Positions 6,676 to 14,126 of a DNA stretch of 43,198 nucleotides are shown piece by piece. The stretch is from Micromonospora sp. ATCC 39149. Its GTDB lineage: Bacteria > Actinomycetota > Actinomycetes > Mycobacteriales > Micromonosporaceae. A program made the position numbers and the translations under genes. The stretch lies in assembly GCF_000158815.1 (NCBI RefSeq), contig NZ_GG657738.1:3780977-3824174 (forward strand), given 5' to 3'. Positions within the stretch are counted from its first letter, which is position 1. Each line of letters starts with the position of its first letter. The notes beneath the pieces were generated by a model. That model searched no databases and was not told the DNA's origin. It saw only the letters and a list, made by a program, of their open reading frames with translations.

Positions 6676-8033
6676 CCGGCCCGGCGGGCGGTTCGTCGCT
6701 GCTCCAGATGGCGCTGCGGGTCGAGCACGACATCTTCCTCATCCGGCAGCGGGGCCGGGAGGTGGCCGAGGCGGTCGGGCTGGAACACCAGGACCAGGTC
6801 CGGCTCGCCACCGCGCTCAGCGAGGTGGCCCGGGACCTGCTGCGGATCTGCGGCGGGGCGGACGTCACCTTCGCTGTCGCGATCGAGGCACAGGGGCCGG
6901 TCAGCCTGTGGGTGGACCTCGCCCCGGCGCGTCCGCTCCCCGGCGGCCGGTACGAGCCGCAGTCCGGCGCGGTGGCGCGGCTGGTGGACATGCTGAGCGT
7001 GGTGGGCCGTGGGAACGATACGGTCGTGAGGATGTCCCGACGTGTCCCGGCCAACGCACAGGCGCTGACGCCGGAGCGCCTCGCCGAGCTGCGCGCCGAG
7101 CTCGGCAGCACCGCTCCGGCCAGCGCCCTCGACGAGCTCGCCCTACAGAACGAGCAGCTCATCGCCGCCCTCGACGAGGTGCGCAGCCAGCGCGACGAAC
7201 TGGCCGAACTCAACGAGGAACTACAAGAGACCAACCGGGGCGTGATGGCCCTGTACAACCAGCTCACCGAGGAGTTGGAGGCGACCAACCGGGGTGTGGT
7301 GGCCCTCTACGCCGAGCTGGACGAGAAGTCCGCCCAGCTCCGTACCGCCAGCGAGTCGAAGAGCCGGTTCCTGGCCAACGTCAGCCACGAGCTGCGCGCC
7401 CCGGTGACCGCGATCATCGGCCTGAGTCGACTGCTGGCCGACTCGGCGTCCGACCCGCTCACGGCCGAGCAGGTCCGCCAGGTGGGGCTGATCCGGGACT
7501 CGGCCGTCGATCTGCTCGGCCTGGTCAACGATCTGCTCGACCTCGCCAAGGCGGAGTCCGGGCGGCTGGAGCCGAACTGGACCGAGGTGGACCTGCGGGC
7601 GGTCTTCGGTCAGCTTCGCGGCACCCTGCGCGCGCTGTCCAACAGGCCGGGCGTCCAGCTGGTGGTGGAGGACCCGCCGCCGCCCGGCACGGTCCGCTCC
7701 GACGAGGTGCTGCTCGCCCAGGTGCTGCGCAACCTGCTGCACAACGGGCTGAAGTTCACCGAGCGCGGCGAGGTCCGGCTGCGGGCCGAGGTCCGCGACG
7801 GGCGGTGGTGGCTGGCCGTCTCCGACACCGGGGCCGGCATCGCGCCGGAGCTGCACGAGCGGATCTTCGAGGAGTTCTACCAGGTGCCGGGGAACACCCG
7901 CGTCGGCGGCACCGGCCTCGGCCTGTCGTACGCGCGGCGGGTGACGCACCTGCTCGGCGGCACCCTGGAGCTGACCAGCGAGCCGGGACGGGGCAGCACC
8001 TTCACCGTGACCCTGCCCGTGGGCGGAGCGTGA
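6672..8033 (+). CDS. Histidine kinase with degenerate RsbT-like N-terminal domain
   Basis: 453 residues from the GTG at 6672 (GTGA overlap with the previous stop). Residues 14-100 align without gaps to RsbT at 5243, sharing D20, R25-Q26, R29, V31-A32, A34-V35, D41-Q42, T47-A48, S50-E51 and A53-R54. The N-box Asn55 is Asp here, and the DxGxG box is replaced by DLAPARP, so ATP binding is probably lost. A long heptad-rich coiled coil (about 150-225) leads to HisKA with NVSHELRAPV (His239), then a complete HATPase_c ([23 protein letters not shown]). There is no membrane segment, so it is cytosolic. It probably phosphorylates the receiver encoded next. The RsbT-like part may dock on RsbS/RsbR. Confidence 0.88.
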   Translation: MTGPAGGSSLLQMALRVEHDIFLIRQRGREVAEAVGLEHQDQVRLATALSEVARDLLRICGGADVTFAVAIEAQGPVSLWVDLAPARPLPGGRYEPQSGAVARLVDMLSVVGRGNDTVVRMSRRVPANAQALTPERLAELRAELGSTAPASALDELALQNEQLIAALDEVRSQRDELAELNEELQETNRGVMALYNQLTEELEATNRGVVALYAELDEKSAQLRTASESKSRFLANVSHELRAPVTAIIGLSRLLADSASDPLTAEQVRQVGLIRDSAVDLLGLVNDLLDLAKAESGRLEPNWTEVDLRAVFGQLRGTLRALSNRPGVQLVVEDPPPPGTVRSDEVLLAQVLRNLLHNGLKFTERGEVRLRAEVRDGRWWLAVSDTGAGIAPELHERIFEEFYQVPGNTRVGGTGLGLSYARRVTHLLGGTLELTSEPGRGSTFTVTLPVGGA

Positions 8034-9577
8034 CGGTGGAGGGCGGTCAGGGGACCGTGCTGGTCGTCGACGACAGCCGCACCAAGCGATACCTCCTGGT
8101 GAGCTGGCTGAGCCGGGCCGGTTTCGCGACGCTGGAGGCGGAGAGCGGCAGCGAAGCCCTGGCCCGGGTCGGGGTGGACCAGATCGACCTGGTGGTGCTC
8201 GACGTCCGGCTACCCGACCTGACCGGGTTCGAGGTCTGCGAACGGATCAAGAAGGCCCACCCGGCGATGCCGGTGGTCCACGTGTCGGCGCACGCCGTCG
8301 ACGTGACCGACCGGGCGCAGGGTCTGACCCGGGGCGCGGACGCCTACCTCGCCGAGCCGATCGAGCCGGACGAACTGATCGCCACCGCCAACGCGGTGCT
8401 GCGCTACTACCGGGCCCGGCAACGCGCCGAGCTGCTCGCCGGCCGGCTCAGCCGGCTCGCCGAGACGACCCTCGCCGTCAACTCCGCGCCGAACTTCCCC
8501 CGGCTGATGGCCGCCGCGGCGAAAGGCGCGGCGACGATGCTCGGCACCCCCGTCGTCGTGCTGGCCGAGACGATGGACGGCACCACGCTCGCCGCCGCCA
8601 CCACCGGCCCCGGCGCGGTCCCGCTGATCCGCCCCTGGCCCATGCCGGTCGACGACGTGCCGATCGGGGCGATCCTGCGGGAGAAGGTGGACCCGGCCGA
8701 GTGGGCGGTGCACGACTGGGCCGGTGAGCCGGAGCTGGTCGTCGCGGTCGCCCGGCTGCGCGCCGACCGGTCCCCCATCTACGTGGCGGTACCGCCCCGG
8801 GCCCTGGTCCCGGACGCCCCGGTGGTGCGCCAGCTCGCCCAGGCCCTCGCGGCGGCGGTGGAGGCGCAGCGGACCCTCGACGAGGAGCACCGGATCGCGG
8901 TGACCCTGCAACGCAGCCTGCTGCCGCGCCGGCTGCCCGAGGTGCCGGGGCTGGACCTGGCCGTCCGGTACGAGCCGGCCAGCGCGCAGACCGAGGTGGG
9001 CGGGGACTTCTACGAGCTGGTGATGCTCGGCGACGAGCTGCTGGTGGCCATCGGCGACGTGGCCGGCCACTCGTTGCACGCGGCGACGGTGATGGCCGAG
9101 CTGCGGCACGCGGTGCGGGCGTACGCGGTCGAGGGGCACCCGCCCGGCCTGATCCTGACGCGGGTAAACGAGCTGATGCGCACGCTGCTCCCCGGCGAGT
9201 TGGCCACCATCTGCGTACTGCTGCTGCACCCCGGCACCGGCCGGGTCCGGCTGGCCAGCGCCGGCCACCTGCCGCCGCTGGTCACCCGCGACGGTCACGT
9301 GGAGTACATCCAGCACTCCGCGCCGCTGCTCGGCGTCCGCGCGGATCGCCCCGCCGACCTGGAGCTGGTCCTGCCGGCCGGGTCCACGCTGGTGCTCTAC
9401 ACCGACGGGCTGATCGAGCGGCGCGACGCCACCATCGACGAGGGGCTGGCCGCCCTGGCCCGGTGCGCCGAGACGGTGGACGACGACCTGGACGGCTTCT
9501 GTCAGCGGCTGGTGGTCGAGCTGGCCCCCACGGAGATCCAGGACGACGTCGCGGTAGTGGCCGTCCGCCGCCGATAG
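8030..9577 (+). CDS. Receiver-GAF-like-PP2C (RsbU-type) phosphatase
   Basis: 515 residues from the GTG at 8030 (overlaps the kinase stop). A CheY-like receiver occupies residues 8-125, with acidic pair D14-D15, phosphoacceptor Asp58 (LVVLDVRLPD) and the switch Ser in VVHVSAHA; note that the usual Lys near residue 110 appears as Glu (YLAEPIEP). A middle GAF-like region (about 140-290) links to a SpoIIE/RsbU PP2C domain (about 300-510) with TLQRSLLPRRLP, EVGGDFYELV, AIGDVAGHSLHAA, SAGHLPPL and YTDGLIERR. RsbU normally dephosphorylates an RsbV-type STAS protein. Here control by RsbT appears to be replaced by phosphorelay. The STAS proteins at 3449 and 25122 are candidate substrates. Confidence 0.9.
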   Translation: MTVEGGQGTVLVVDDSRTKRYLLVSWLSRAGFATLEAESGSEALARVGVDQIDLVVLDVRLPDLTGFEVCERIKKAHPAMPVVHVSAHAVDVTDRAQGLTRGADAYLAEPIEPDELIATANAVLRYYRARQRAELLAGRLSRLAETTLAVNSAPNFPRLMAAAAKGAATMLGTPVVVLAETMDGTTLAAATTGPGAVPLIRPWPMPVDDVPIGAILREKVDPAEWAVHDWAGEPELVVAVARLRADRSPIYVAVPPRALVPDAPVVRQLAQALAAAVEAQRTLDEEHRIAVTLQRSLLPRRLPEVPGLDLAVRYEPASAQTEVGGDFYELVMLGDELLVAIGDVAGHSLHAATVMAELRHAVRAYAVEGHPPGLILTRVNELMRTLLPGELATICVLLLHPGTGRVRLASAGHLPPLVTRDGHVEYIQHSAPLLGVRADRPADLELVLPAGSTLVLYTDGLIERRDATIDEGLAALARCAETVDDDLDGFCQRLVVELAPTEIQDDVAVVAVRRR

Positions 9578-9581
9578 AGGT

Positions 9582-9637
9582 GTAAGGAAGGGCCCCTTGT
9601 TAACGCTTTCTGTATAGGAAGCACCCCCTCCTAACAC
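9582..9637 (+). repeat. GGGCCC interspersed repeat, copy 1
   Basis: One of five copies of a repeat of about 56 bp. Half A starts AAGGAAGGGCCCCTTGTTAA; the core is AACGCTTTCTGTA; half B is eroded (GGAAGCACCCCC, then TCCTAACAC). It lies 4 nt after the stop of the plus-strand phosphatase gene and before the end of a convergent gene, so it could also end transcription. Confidence 0.85.
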
Positions 9638-9669
9638 ACGCACCCGGAGGTGCGCCCGCCGCCGCGCGT

Positions 9670-10050
9670 TCAACGCCTGCCCTCGCGCAGCCAGCCGAGG
9701 AAGCGCCGGTGCAGCGCCTCGGGCGACGGCGTGGTGTACGGGTACGCCCGGTTGAGCTGCTCGTCCGCCTCCAGCATCAGGCCGGCCAGGTAGACGGCGA
9801 GCGTGACCGGCGCGTCGGCGTACTCGTGCAGGAGCCGGCGGCGGGCCGGCGAGCAGGGCCACGGTCCGCCGCAGGCCCGGCAAAGCCAAATCGGCCGGGC
9901 CGGCAGATGGTCCCGGGCGGGTGGGCCTTCACGTGGGGGCAGGCGGTTCCGGGCGGGCGGGTCCTCGCGCGTGGGCCGAGGGTCCCGGGCGGGCGGGTCC
10001 TCGCGCGCGGGCAGAGGGTTCCGGGCGGGGCCTGGGGGTCGGTCGTCCAC
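9670..10050 (-). CDS. Small WCxxC protein with 12-residue N-terminal repeats
   Basis: 126 residues from a GTG at 10050 that has GAGGAG 8 nt upstream. An upstream in-frame ATG (10107) lacks such a site. The first 55 residues are repeats of 12 residues rich in PPAR (EDPPARDPRPTR, EDPPARNRLPPR, EGPPARDHLPAR). The conserved C-terminal part begins PIWLCRACGGPWPCSPARRR, with three cysteines suited to metal binding, then a helical region (YADAPVTLAVYLAGLMLEAD) ending RRFLGWL. Similar short proteins near WhiJ-type regulators are sometimes labelled flavin reductase, but I see no flavin motif and do not adopt that. It is divergent from the regulator at 10280 and may be part of that module. Confidence 0.65.
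   Translation of the reverse strand: MDDRPPGPARNPLPAREDPPARDPRPTREDPPARNRLPPREGPPARDHLPARPIWLCRACGGPWPCSPARRRLLHEYADAPVTLAVYLAGLMLEADEQLNRAYPYTTPSPEALHRRFLGWLREGRR
9909..10030. repeat. 36-bp tandem repeat within the WCxxC gene
   Basis: Two close copies (9945-9980 and 9981-10016) differ at a few bases; a degenerate copy precedes and a partial one follows. The period of 36 bp keeps the frame and encodes 12-residue PPAR repeats, so copy number could vary without breaking the gene. Confidence 0.75.
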
Positions 10051-10174
10051 TCTGGTGCCTCCTCTGGCGTGCCTCGACGGGGTGCGGGGGCGTGCCGCGC
10101 CCGGCACGCCCCCGCACGGGCCCGCCCGGGTCGGGGATTGTCGGAGGGAGACAGCCGCACGGGCCCGCTGGGGT

Positions 10175-10211
10175 CACATTCTGCTGATGTGGTGGTTACC
10201 GTATGAACGGT
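10175..10211. promoter_or_regulatory. Paired inverted repeats upstream of the WhiJ-like gene
   Basis: CACAT-N7-ATGTG (10175-10191) and ACCGT-ATGA-ACGGT (10198-10211) are perfect 5-bp inverted repeats in the region between the divergent WCxxC and helix-turn-helix genes. Autoregulation by the helix-turn-helix protein is a reasonable guess. No convincing -10/-35 pair was identified. Confidence 0.4.
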
Positions 10212-10279
10212 CGCGGCTCGGACCGCCCGGGCGTCGCGGCCGTGGTCCCGCAGGTCCCGTGGGTGTACGGAGGGTGTCC

Positions 10280-11089
10280 GTGGAGCGATCGTCCATGCTC
10301 GACCATTTCGCCGAGGAGTTACGGCTGGCCCGGTCGGCCGCCGGGCTCTCACAGGCGGCGCTGGCCGAGGCGGTCAGCTACTCGGCCGCGCTGATTGCCA
10401 AGATCGAGACGGGCGACCGGCGGCCCAGCGCGGACCTGGCCCGGCGCTGCGACGCGGTGCTCGGCGGGGGTGGCCGGTTCGTCCGCATCCAACGCCGGAT
10501 CAGCCGGGAGACGGTGGTGCCGTACTTCCGGGAGTGGGCGGGGATCGAGCAGGAGGCGACCGCGCTGCGCGGGTACGAGCCGCTCTACGTCCCGGGCCTG
10601 CTCCAGACCGAGCGGTACGCCCGCGCGGTCCTGTCCGGACCCGGGCTGCTCTCGGCGGAGGAGGTCGAGCGGCAGGTCGTCACCCGGCTGGACCGGCAGG
10701 AGATCCTGACCCGGGACCGGCCGCCGACGCTAACCGTGGTGGTGGACGAGTCGGTGCTGCGTCGGCCGGTCGGCGGGCCGGAGGTGCTGCGGGAGCAGCT
10801 ACGCCACCTGGTGAAGGTTGGCGAGGGGCTGCCCCGGGTGCGGGTCCACGTGGTGCCGTTCGCGGTGGGGGCGTACGCCGGGCTGGACGGCTCGTTCGTC
10901 ATCGCCACGCCGCCGGTCGGCGAGGATATGGTCTATGTGGAGACTCAGCTCGGTGGCCACGTCGTCGACCGCCCAGCGGACGTGCGCCGGGCGGTCGACG
11001 TCTGGGAGTCGATCCGGGGCGAGGCGCTGCCCCACCAGCGGTCGATCGAGCTGATCGCGGAGATCACGGAGGCGGAACCATGGACCTGA
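10280..11089 (+). CDS. WhiJ-like XRE/DUF5753 transcriptional regulator
   Basis: 269 residues from a GTG at 10280, 6 nt after GGAGG; a closer GTG at 10274 abuts the ribosome site and is less likely. Residues 5-65 are an XRE helix-turn-helix (ELRLARSAAGLSQAALAEAV, then YSAALIAKIETGDRRPS). The remainder is DUF5753, typified by YEPLYVPGLLQTERYARAVL and by VRVHVVPFAVGAYAGLDGSF near the end. Such regulators are numerous in Streptomyces and relatives (WhiJ group) and are usually paired with a small DUF397 protein that modulates them, as here. Targets often concern development or secondary metabolism. The reading frame overlaps the DUF397 start by 10 nt. Confidence 0.9.
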   Translation: MERSSMLDHFAEELRLARSAAGLSQAALAEAVSYSAALIAKIETGDRRPSADLARRCDAVLGGGGRFVRIQRRISRETVVPYFREWAGIEQEATALRGYEPLYVPGLLQTERYARAVLSGPGLLSAEEVERQVVTRLDRQEILTRDRPPTLTVVVDESVLRRPVGGPEVLREQLRHLVKVGEGLPRVRVHVVPFAVGAYAGLDGSFVIATPPVGEDMVYVETQLGGHVVDRPADVRRAVDVWESIRGEALPHQRSIELIAEITEAEPWT

Positions 11090-11271
11090 GCGCTGCCCGG
11101 TGGCGCACCAGCAGCCGCAGCAACAGCACCGGCGGCAACTGCGTCGAGGTGGCCGGCAACCTGCCCGGCGTGGTGGTCGTACGCGACTCGAAGAACCGCA
11201 CCGGCCCCGTGCTGGCGTTCGCCCCGGCCGCGTGGCGGGCGTTCCTCACCCGGTTCCCGCCGGCCGGCTGA
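11080..11271 (+). CDS. DUF397 small partner protein
   Basis: 63 residues, of usual DUF397 length. It shows the family pattern WRTSSRSNSTGGNCVEVA followed by VVVVRDSKNRTGPVLAF and a closing AAWRAFLTRF. DUF397 proteins act with the adjacent WhiJ-type DNA-binding protein, probably by direct binding. The ATG at 11080 lies inside the end of the regulator gene, so translation is coupled. No membrane or secretion signal is present. Confidence 0.92.
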   Translation: MDLSAARWRTSSRSNSTGGNCVEVAGNLPGVVVVRDSKNRTGPVLAFAPAAWRAFLTRFPPAG

Positions 11272-11345
11272 GCCCCGGCCGCCCTCGGCTGAGCCCGGCC
11301 GGCTGAGCCCGGTTGAACCCCGGCCGGCCCTGACTCCCGCCGGCC
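11272..11345. repeat. CTGAGCCCGGCCGG-type short repeats, possible terminator
   Basis: Variants of GCTGAGCCCGGCCGGC recur about four times after the DUF397 stop, with repeated CCGGCCGG palindromes capable of strong hairpins. No T-run follows. It may end the regulator operon. The remaining sequence to 11408 shows no gene. Confidence 0.5.
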
Positions 11346-11408
11346 GGCCGAGCCTGTTCACGTCGCCTGCCCGGCGAGTCACGGATGCCCCGATTGTCCG
11401 CGCGCGGC

Positions 11409-11436
11409 TTGTTTTCCTAGTTAGCCCTCATATGCT
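11409..11436 (+). promoter_or_regulatory. Promoter of DinB-like gene, probably leaderless
   Basis: TTGTTT (11409-11414), a 16-bp spacer and TATGCT (11431-11436) lie in a locally AT-rich patch. The -10 ends 6 nt before the ATG at 11443, so transcription should begin at the start codon; no Shine-Dalgarno sequence is present. Confidence 0.6.
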
Positions 11437-11442
11437 GCCATT

Positions 11443-12012
11443 ATGACCACGAAGACTAGTGAACTGCTGGCGGACGCCGCGCCGCGCGCCGTGGCGGTGG
11501 TCCGGGGGATCTCCGACGACCAGTTCGACCTGCCCACCCCCTGCGAGGACTACACCGTCCGGGTGCTGCTCAACCACCTCTTCCACGCGGTGGTCAACTT
11601 CCAGACGATGGCCGCTCGGCAGCCGGTGGACCTGACGGACGAGGGCGATCTGCTCACCGACGGCTGGCGAGAGCGGTTCGCCGCCGAGACGCAGCGGCTG
11701 GTCCAGGCGTGGGCCGACCCGGCCGCGCTGGAGGGGGTGTCGCCCGGAACGGGGCTGCCTCAGGAGACTGTCGGCGACATGGCCGTGACCGACCTCACCG
11801 TGCACGCGTGGGACCTGGCGCGGGCCACCGGCCAGCCGTACGAGGCCGCGCCGGCCACGATCGCCACGCTGAACGCGTTCATGGACCGGATGGGCGAGAC
11901 GAGCCGGCAGATGGGGACCTTCGCCGCGCCGGTCGCCGCGCCGCCGGACGCCACCGAGCTGGACCGGGCCCTCGCCCGGATGGGCCGCGACCCCGGCTGG
12001 TCGCCGAGCTGA
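11443..12012 (+). CDS. TIGR03086-type DinB-like/mycothiol-binding-fold protein
   Basis: 189 residues. The pattern is that of the actinobacterial TIGR03086 family, related to the N-terminal domain of mycothiol-dependent maleylpyruvate isomerase: FDLPTPCEDYTVRVLLNHLF near residue 28, and a C-terminal DLTVHAWDLARATGQP near residue 112. The histidines in NHLFHAV and VHAWD are typical metal ligands of the DinB four-helix fold. These proteins are thought to be thiol-dependent transferases or detoxifying enzymes, but the substrate of this one is unknown. It lies just upstream of the PadR gene, which has its own promoter. Confidence 0.85.
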   Translation: MTTKTSELLADAAPRAVAVVRGISDDQFDLPTPCEDYTVRVLLNHLFHAVVNFQTMAARQPVDLTDEGDLLTDGWRERFAAETQRLVQAWADPAALEGVSPGTGLPQETVGDMAVTDLTVHAWDLARATGQPYEAAPATIATLNAFMDRMGETSRQMGTFAAPVAAPPDATELDRALARMGRDPGWSPS

Positions 12013-12015
12013 CGC

Positions 12016-12050
12016 TTGACTCCACTATTCTCCCAGTGAATAGTGGCCCG
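12016..12050 (+). promoter_or_regulatory. PadR promoter with palindromic operator in the spacer
   Basis: TTGACT (12016-12021), a 17-bp spacer and AATAGT (12039-12044) form a good promoter. The -10 ends 6 nt before GTG at 12051, indicating leaderless mRNA. A perfect inverted repeat ACTATTC-N7-GAATAGT (12024-12044) fills the spacer and the -10. Binding there would block polymerase, so it is the likely autoregulatory PadR operator. Confidence 0.65.
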
Positions 12051-12587
12051 GTGTCCACCCCGCACGTGCTGCTCGGCCTGCTCGCCGAGGGCGACAAGCA
12101 CGGGTACGAGCTGAAGCGCGCGCACGACAGGCGGCTGCCCCGGGCCCGGCCACTTGCGTTCGGGCAGGTCTACGCCACGCTCGGCCGGCTCCAGCGGGAC
12201 GGGCTCGTGGCCCCCGCCGGCCAGGACCGCGACGCCGGCCCGGACCGCACCGCGTACACGCTCACCGCCGCCGGGCGCGACGCCCTGGCCGCCTGGCTCG
12301 CCGAGGTCGAGCCGCCGCTGCCGTACGTCGCCAGCACGCTCTTCGCCAAGGTGGTGGTGGCGCTGCTGGTCGCCGACACCGGCCGGGTCCGGTCGTACCT
12401 CGTCGCCCAGCGCCAGGCGCACACCGACCGGATCCGTGCGCTGACCGCCGTCAAGGCGGACCCCTCGGCCGGCCTCGACGACGTCGTCGCGGCCGACTAC
12501 GCCATCGCCCACCTCGACGCCGACCTGAGGTGGTTGCGCACCACTCTGGAGCGGATCGCCGAATGGCACCAGGAGGTGCACTCGTGA
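12051..12587 (+). CDS. PadR-family transcriptional regulator
   Basis: 178 residues from the GTG at 12051; another in-frame GTG (12036) lies inside the -10/operator and is unlikely. The N-terminal winged helix (about 4-80) has [37 protein letters not shown] and a wing with [19 protein letters not shown], which identify PadR. The C-terminal helices ([19 protein letters not shown], then [16 protein letters not shown]) form the dimerisation and ligand domain. PadR proteins commonly repress an adjacent efflux pump and release it on drug binding. The next gene, overlapping by 4 nt, is an ABC ATPase start, but that transporter is destroyed here. Confidence 0.9.
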   Translation: MSTPHVLLGLLAEGDKHGYELKRAHDRRLPRARPLAFGQVYATLGRLQRDGLVAPAGQDRDAGPDRTAYTLTAAGRDALAAWLAEVEPPLPYVASTLFAKVVVALLVADTGRVRSYLVAQRQAHTDRIRALTAVKADPSAGLDDVVAADYAIAHLDADLRWLRTTLERIAEWHQEVHS

Positions 12588-13138
12588 CGGAACTTCAGGC
12601 TCGCGGCGTGGTGAAGGCGTACGGGCCGACACCCGCGCTGCGCGGGATCACCCTCGACGTCGCCGAGGGGGAGATCGTCGCGGTGACCGGCCCGAGCGGC
12701 TGCGGCAAGTCCACCCTGCTGCACTGCCTGGCCGGCATCCTGCGAGTCCCTCCAGTACGCCACGGCGCTGCTGCGTGAGCCGGGGCTGCGCGGCGGGACG
12801 GCCTTCGCGCTGCTGCTGCGCCGGGTCGTAACCACCCCGTTCGGCGTGGTCCGTCGCGTCCATCGGGACCGACCGCCTTGCCCCTGGTTCGCGCTGCTCA
12901 TCCCGGCCGGCCTGGGAGCGTTCGCCGGCTACCACCCGCTGCTCATCTGGCTGGATCGCCACAACGTGCAGGCGCCGCTGCCGAGGCACGGGCGCTCGGT
13001 GACGTCGGCTGGGCGAACCCGTTCTACCTGGACACGCTCGGGCTGGTGGATGTCGTCGCCGCGGTGGCCCTCACGGTCGCGGCCGGGCTGCTCTTTTTGC
13101 GGGCCAGCACGACCGTCGAGGAGTTGCGGGCGAACTGA
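12584..13138 (+). pseudogene. ABC exporter remnant: ATPase N-terminus joined to permease C-terminus
   Basis: The GTG at 12584 has AGGAGG upstream and encodes about 52 good residues of an ABC ATPase, including the Walker A box [16 protein letters not shown]. At about 12741 this changes frame into a membrane-protein end ([16 protein letters not shown], then WFALLIPAGLGAFAGYHPLL), and near 12970 the frame changes again to LGDVGWANPFYLDTLGLVDV and a final helix ending EELRAN. Signature motif, Walker B and most of a permease are absent. A deletion of roughly two kilobases or less between a transporter ATPase and its permease would produce this. The permease type (FtsX-like or other) is uncertain. 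The PadR regulator upstream is intact. Confidence 0.8.
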
Positions 13139-13175
13139 GGTGCGACGCGGTGCCGGCCAACGGCAGGATGGTGCG

Positions 13176-14123
13176 ATGAACCTCGTGACGCTCGACGACA
13201 TCTGGGCCGCCGCCGCCGACATCGCGCCGACCGTTCTGCGTACGCCGCTGCTGGCCGCGCCCTGGGACGACGGGCTGTGGCTGAAGCCGGAGAGCCTGCA
13301 ACCGGTCGGTTCGTTCAAGCTGCGTGGGGCCACCCACGCGGTCATCCGGCTCGACCCCGACGACCGGGACCGGGGGGTGGTCACCCACTCGTCCGGCAAC
13401 CACGGCCAGGCCCTCGCGTACGCGGCGCGGGCGGCCGGCATCCCGTGCACGGTGGTGGTGCCGGAGGGCAGCCCCGGGGTGAAGGTCGCCCAGATGCGGG
13501 CGCTCGGGGCGGAGGTGCTGCTCGTCCCCCCGTCCCGGCGGCTGGCCGAGGCCCGGCGGATCGTTGCCGCGACCGGGGCGACGCTGGTGCCGCCGTTCGA
13601 CGACCGGCGGATCATCGCCGGCCAGGGCACCGCCGGGGCCGAGATCGTCGCAGACCTGCCCGACGTCGACGTGGTGCTGGTGCCGGTCGGCGGGGGCGGC
13701 CTCGCCTCCGGGGTCGCCACGGCGGTCAAGGCGCTGCGCCCGTCGACCGCCGTGTACGGCGTCGAACCGCTGCTCGCCGCCGACGCGCGGGACTCGCTCG
13801 CGGCCGGGCGGGTGGTCACCTGGGACGTGGAGCTGACCTTCCGGACCTGCGCGGACGGGCTGCGTTCCAACCTGTCCGAGCTGACCCTCGCCCACCTGCG
13901 GGACCGTCTCGACGGCATCGTCACGGTGACCGAGGAGGAGATCCGGGCGGCGGCCGGTCGCCTGATCCGCGAGGCCCGGCTGGTCGTCGAGCCCAGCGGG
14001 GCGGTGGCGACGGCCGCCCGGCTGTTCCGCGCGGGCGAGCTGCCGGCGGGGCGTACGGCCGCGGTGGTGACCGGCGGCAACGTCGACCCGACCGTGCTCG
14101 CCGACCTGGTCACCACCGCCTGA
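13176..14123 (+). CDS. Threonine/serine dehydratase (PLP fold type II)
   Basis: 315 residues, size of catabolic threonine dehydratase or serine racemase with no regulatory ACT domain. The PLP lysine is Lys48 in GSFKLRGA; the phosphate loop is VGGGGLASGV and the substrate loop THSSGNHGQALA matches SSGNHGQ of the family. C-terminal VTGGNVDP is typical. The reaction is conversion of threonine (or serine) to 2-oxobutanoate (or pyruvate) and ammonia; lack of an ACT domain argues against feedback-inhibited IlvA. AGGATGG precedes the ATG. It is convergent with the S9 peptidase, the stops being 3 nt apart, with no terminator between them. Confidence 0.9.
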   Translation: MNLVTLDDIWAAAADIAPTVLRTPLLAAPWDDGLWLKPESLQPVGSFKLRGATHAVIRLDPDDRDRGVVTHSSGNHGQALAYAARAAGIPCTVVVPEGSPGVKVAQMRALGAEVLLVPPSRRLAEARRIVAATGATLVPPFDDRRIIAGQGTAGAEIVADLPDVDVVLVPVGGGGLASGVATAVKALRPSTAVYGVEPLLAADARDSLAAGRVVTWDVELTFRTCADGLRSNLSELTLAHLRDRLDGIVTVTEEEIRAAAGRLIREARLVVEPSGAVATAARLFRAGELPAGRTAAVVTGGNVDPTVLADLVTTA

Positions 14124-14126
14124 CCC

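Noticed and set aside
9670..10050. Flavin reductase as the name for the WCxxC protein
   Set aside because: No flavin- or NAD-binding motif is visible in 126 residues; the label is probably propagated annotation.
11272..11345. Intrinsic terminator after the DUF397 gene
   Set aside because: Strong hairpins exist but no T-run follows; kept only as a possible terminator within the repeat entry.
13176..14123. Biosynthetic IlvA
   Set aside because: No C-terminal ACT regulatory domain; length and motifs fit catabolic threonine/serine dehydratase.
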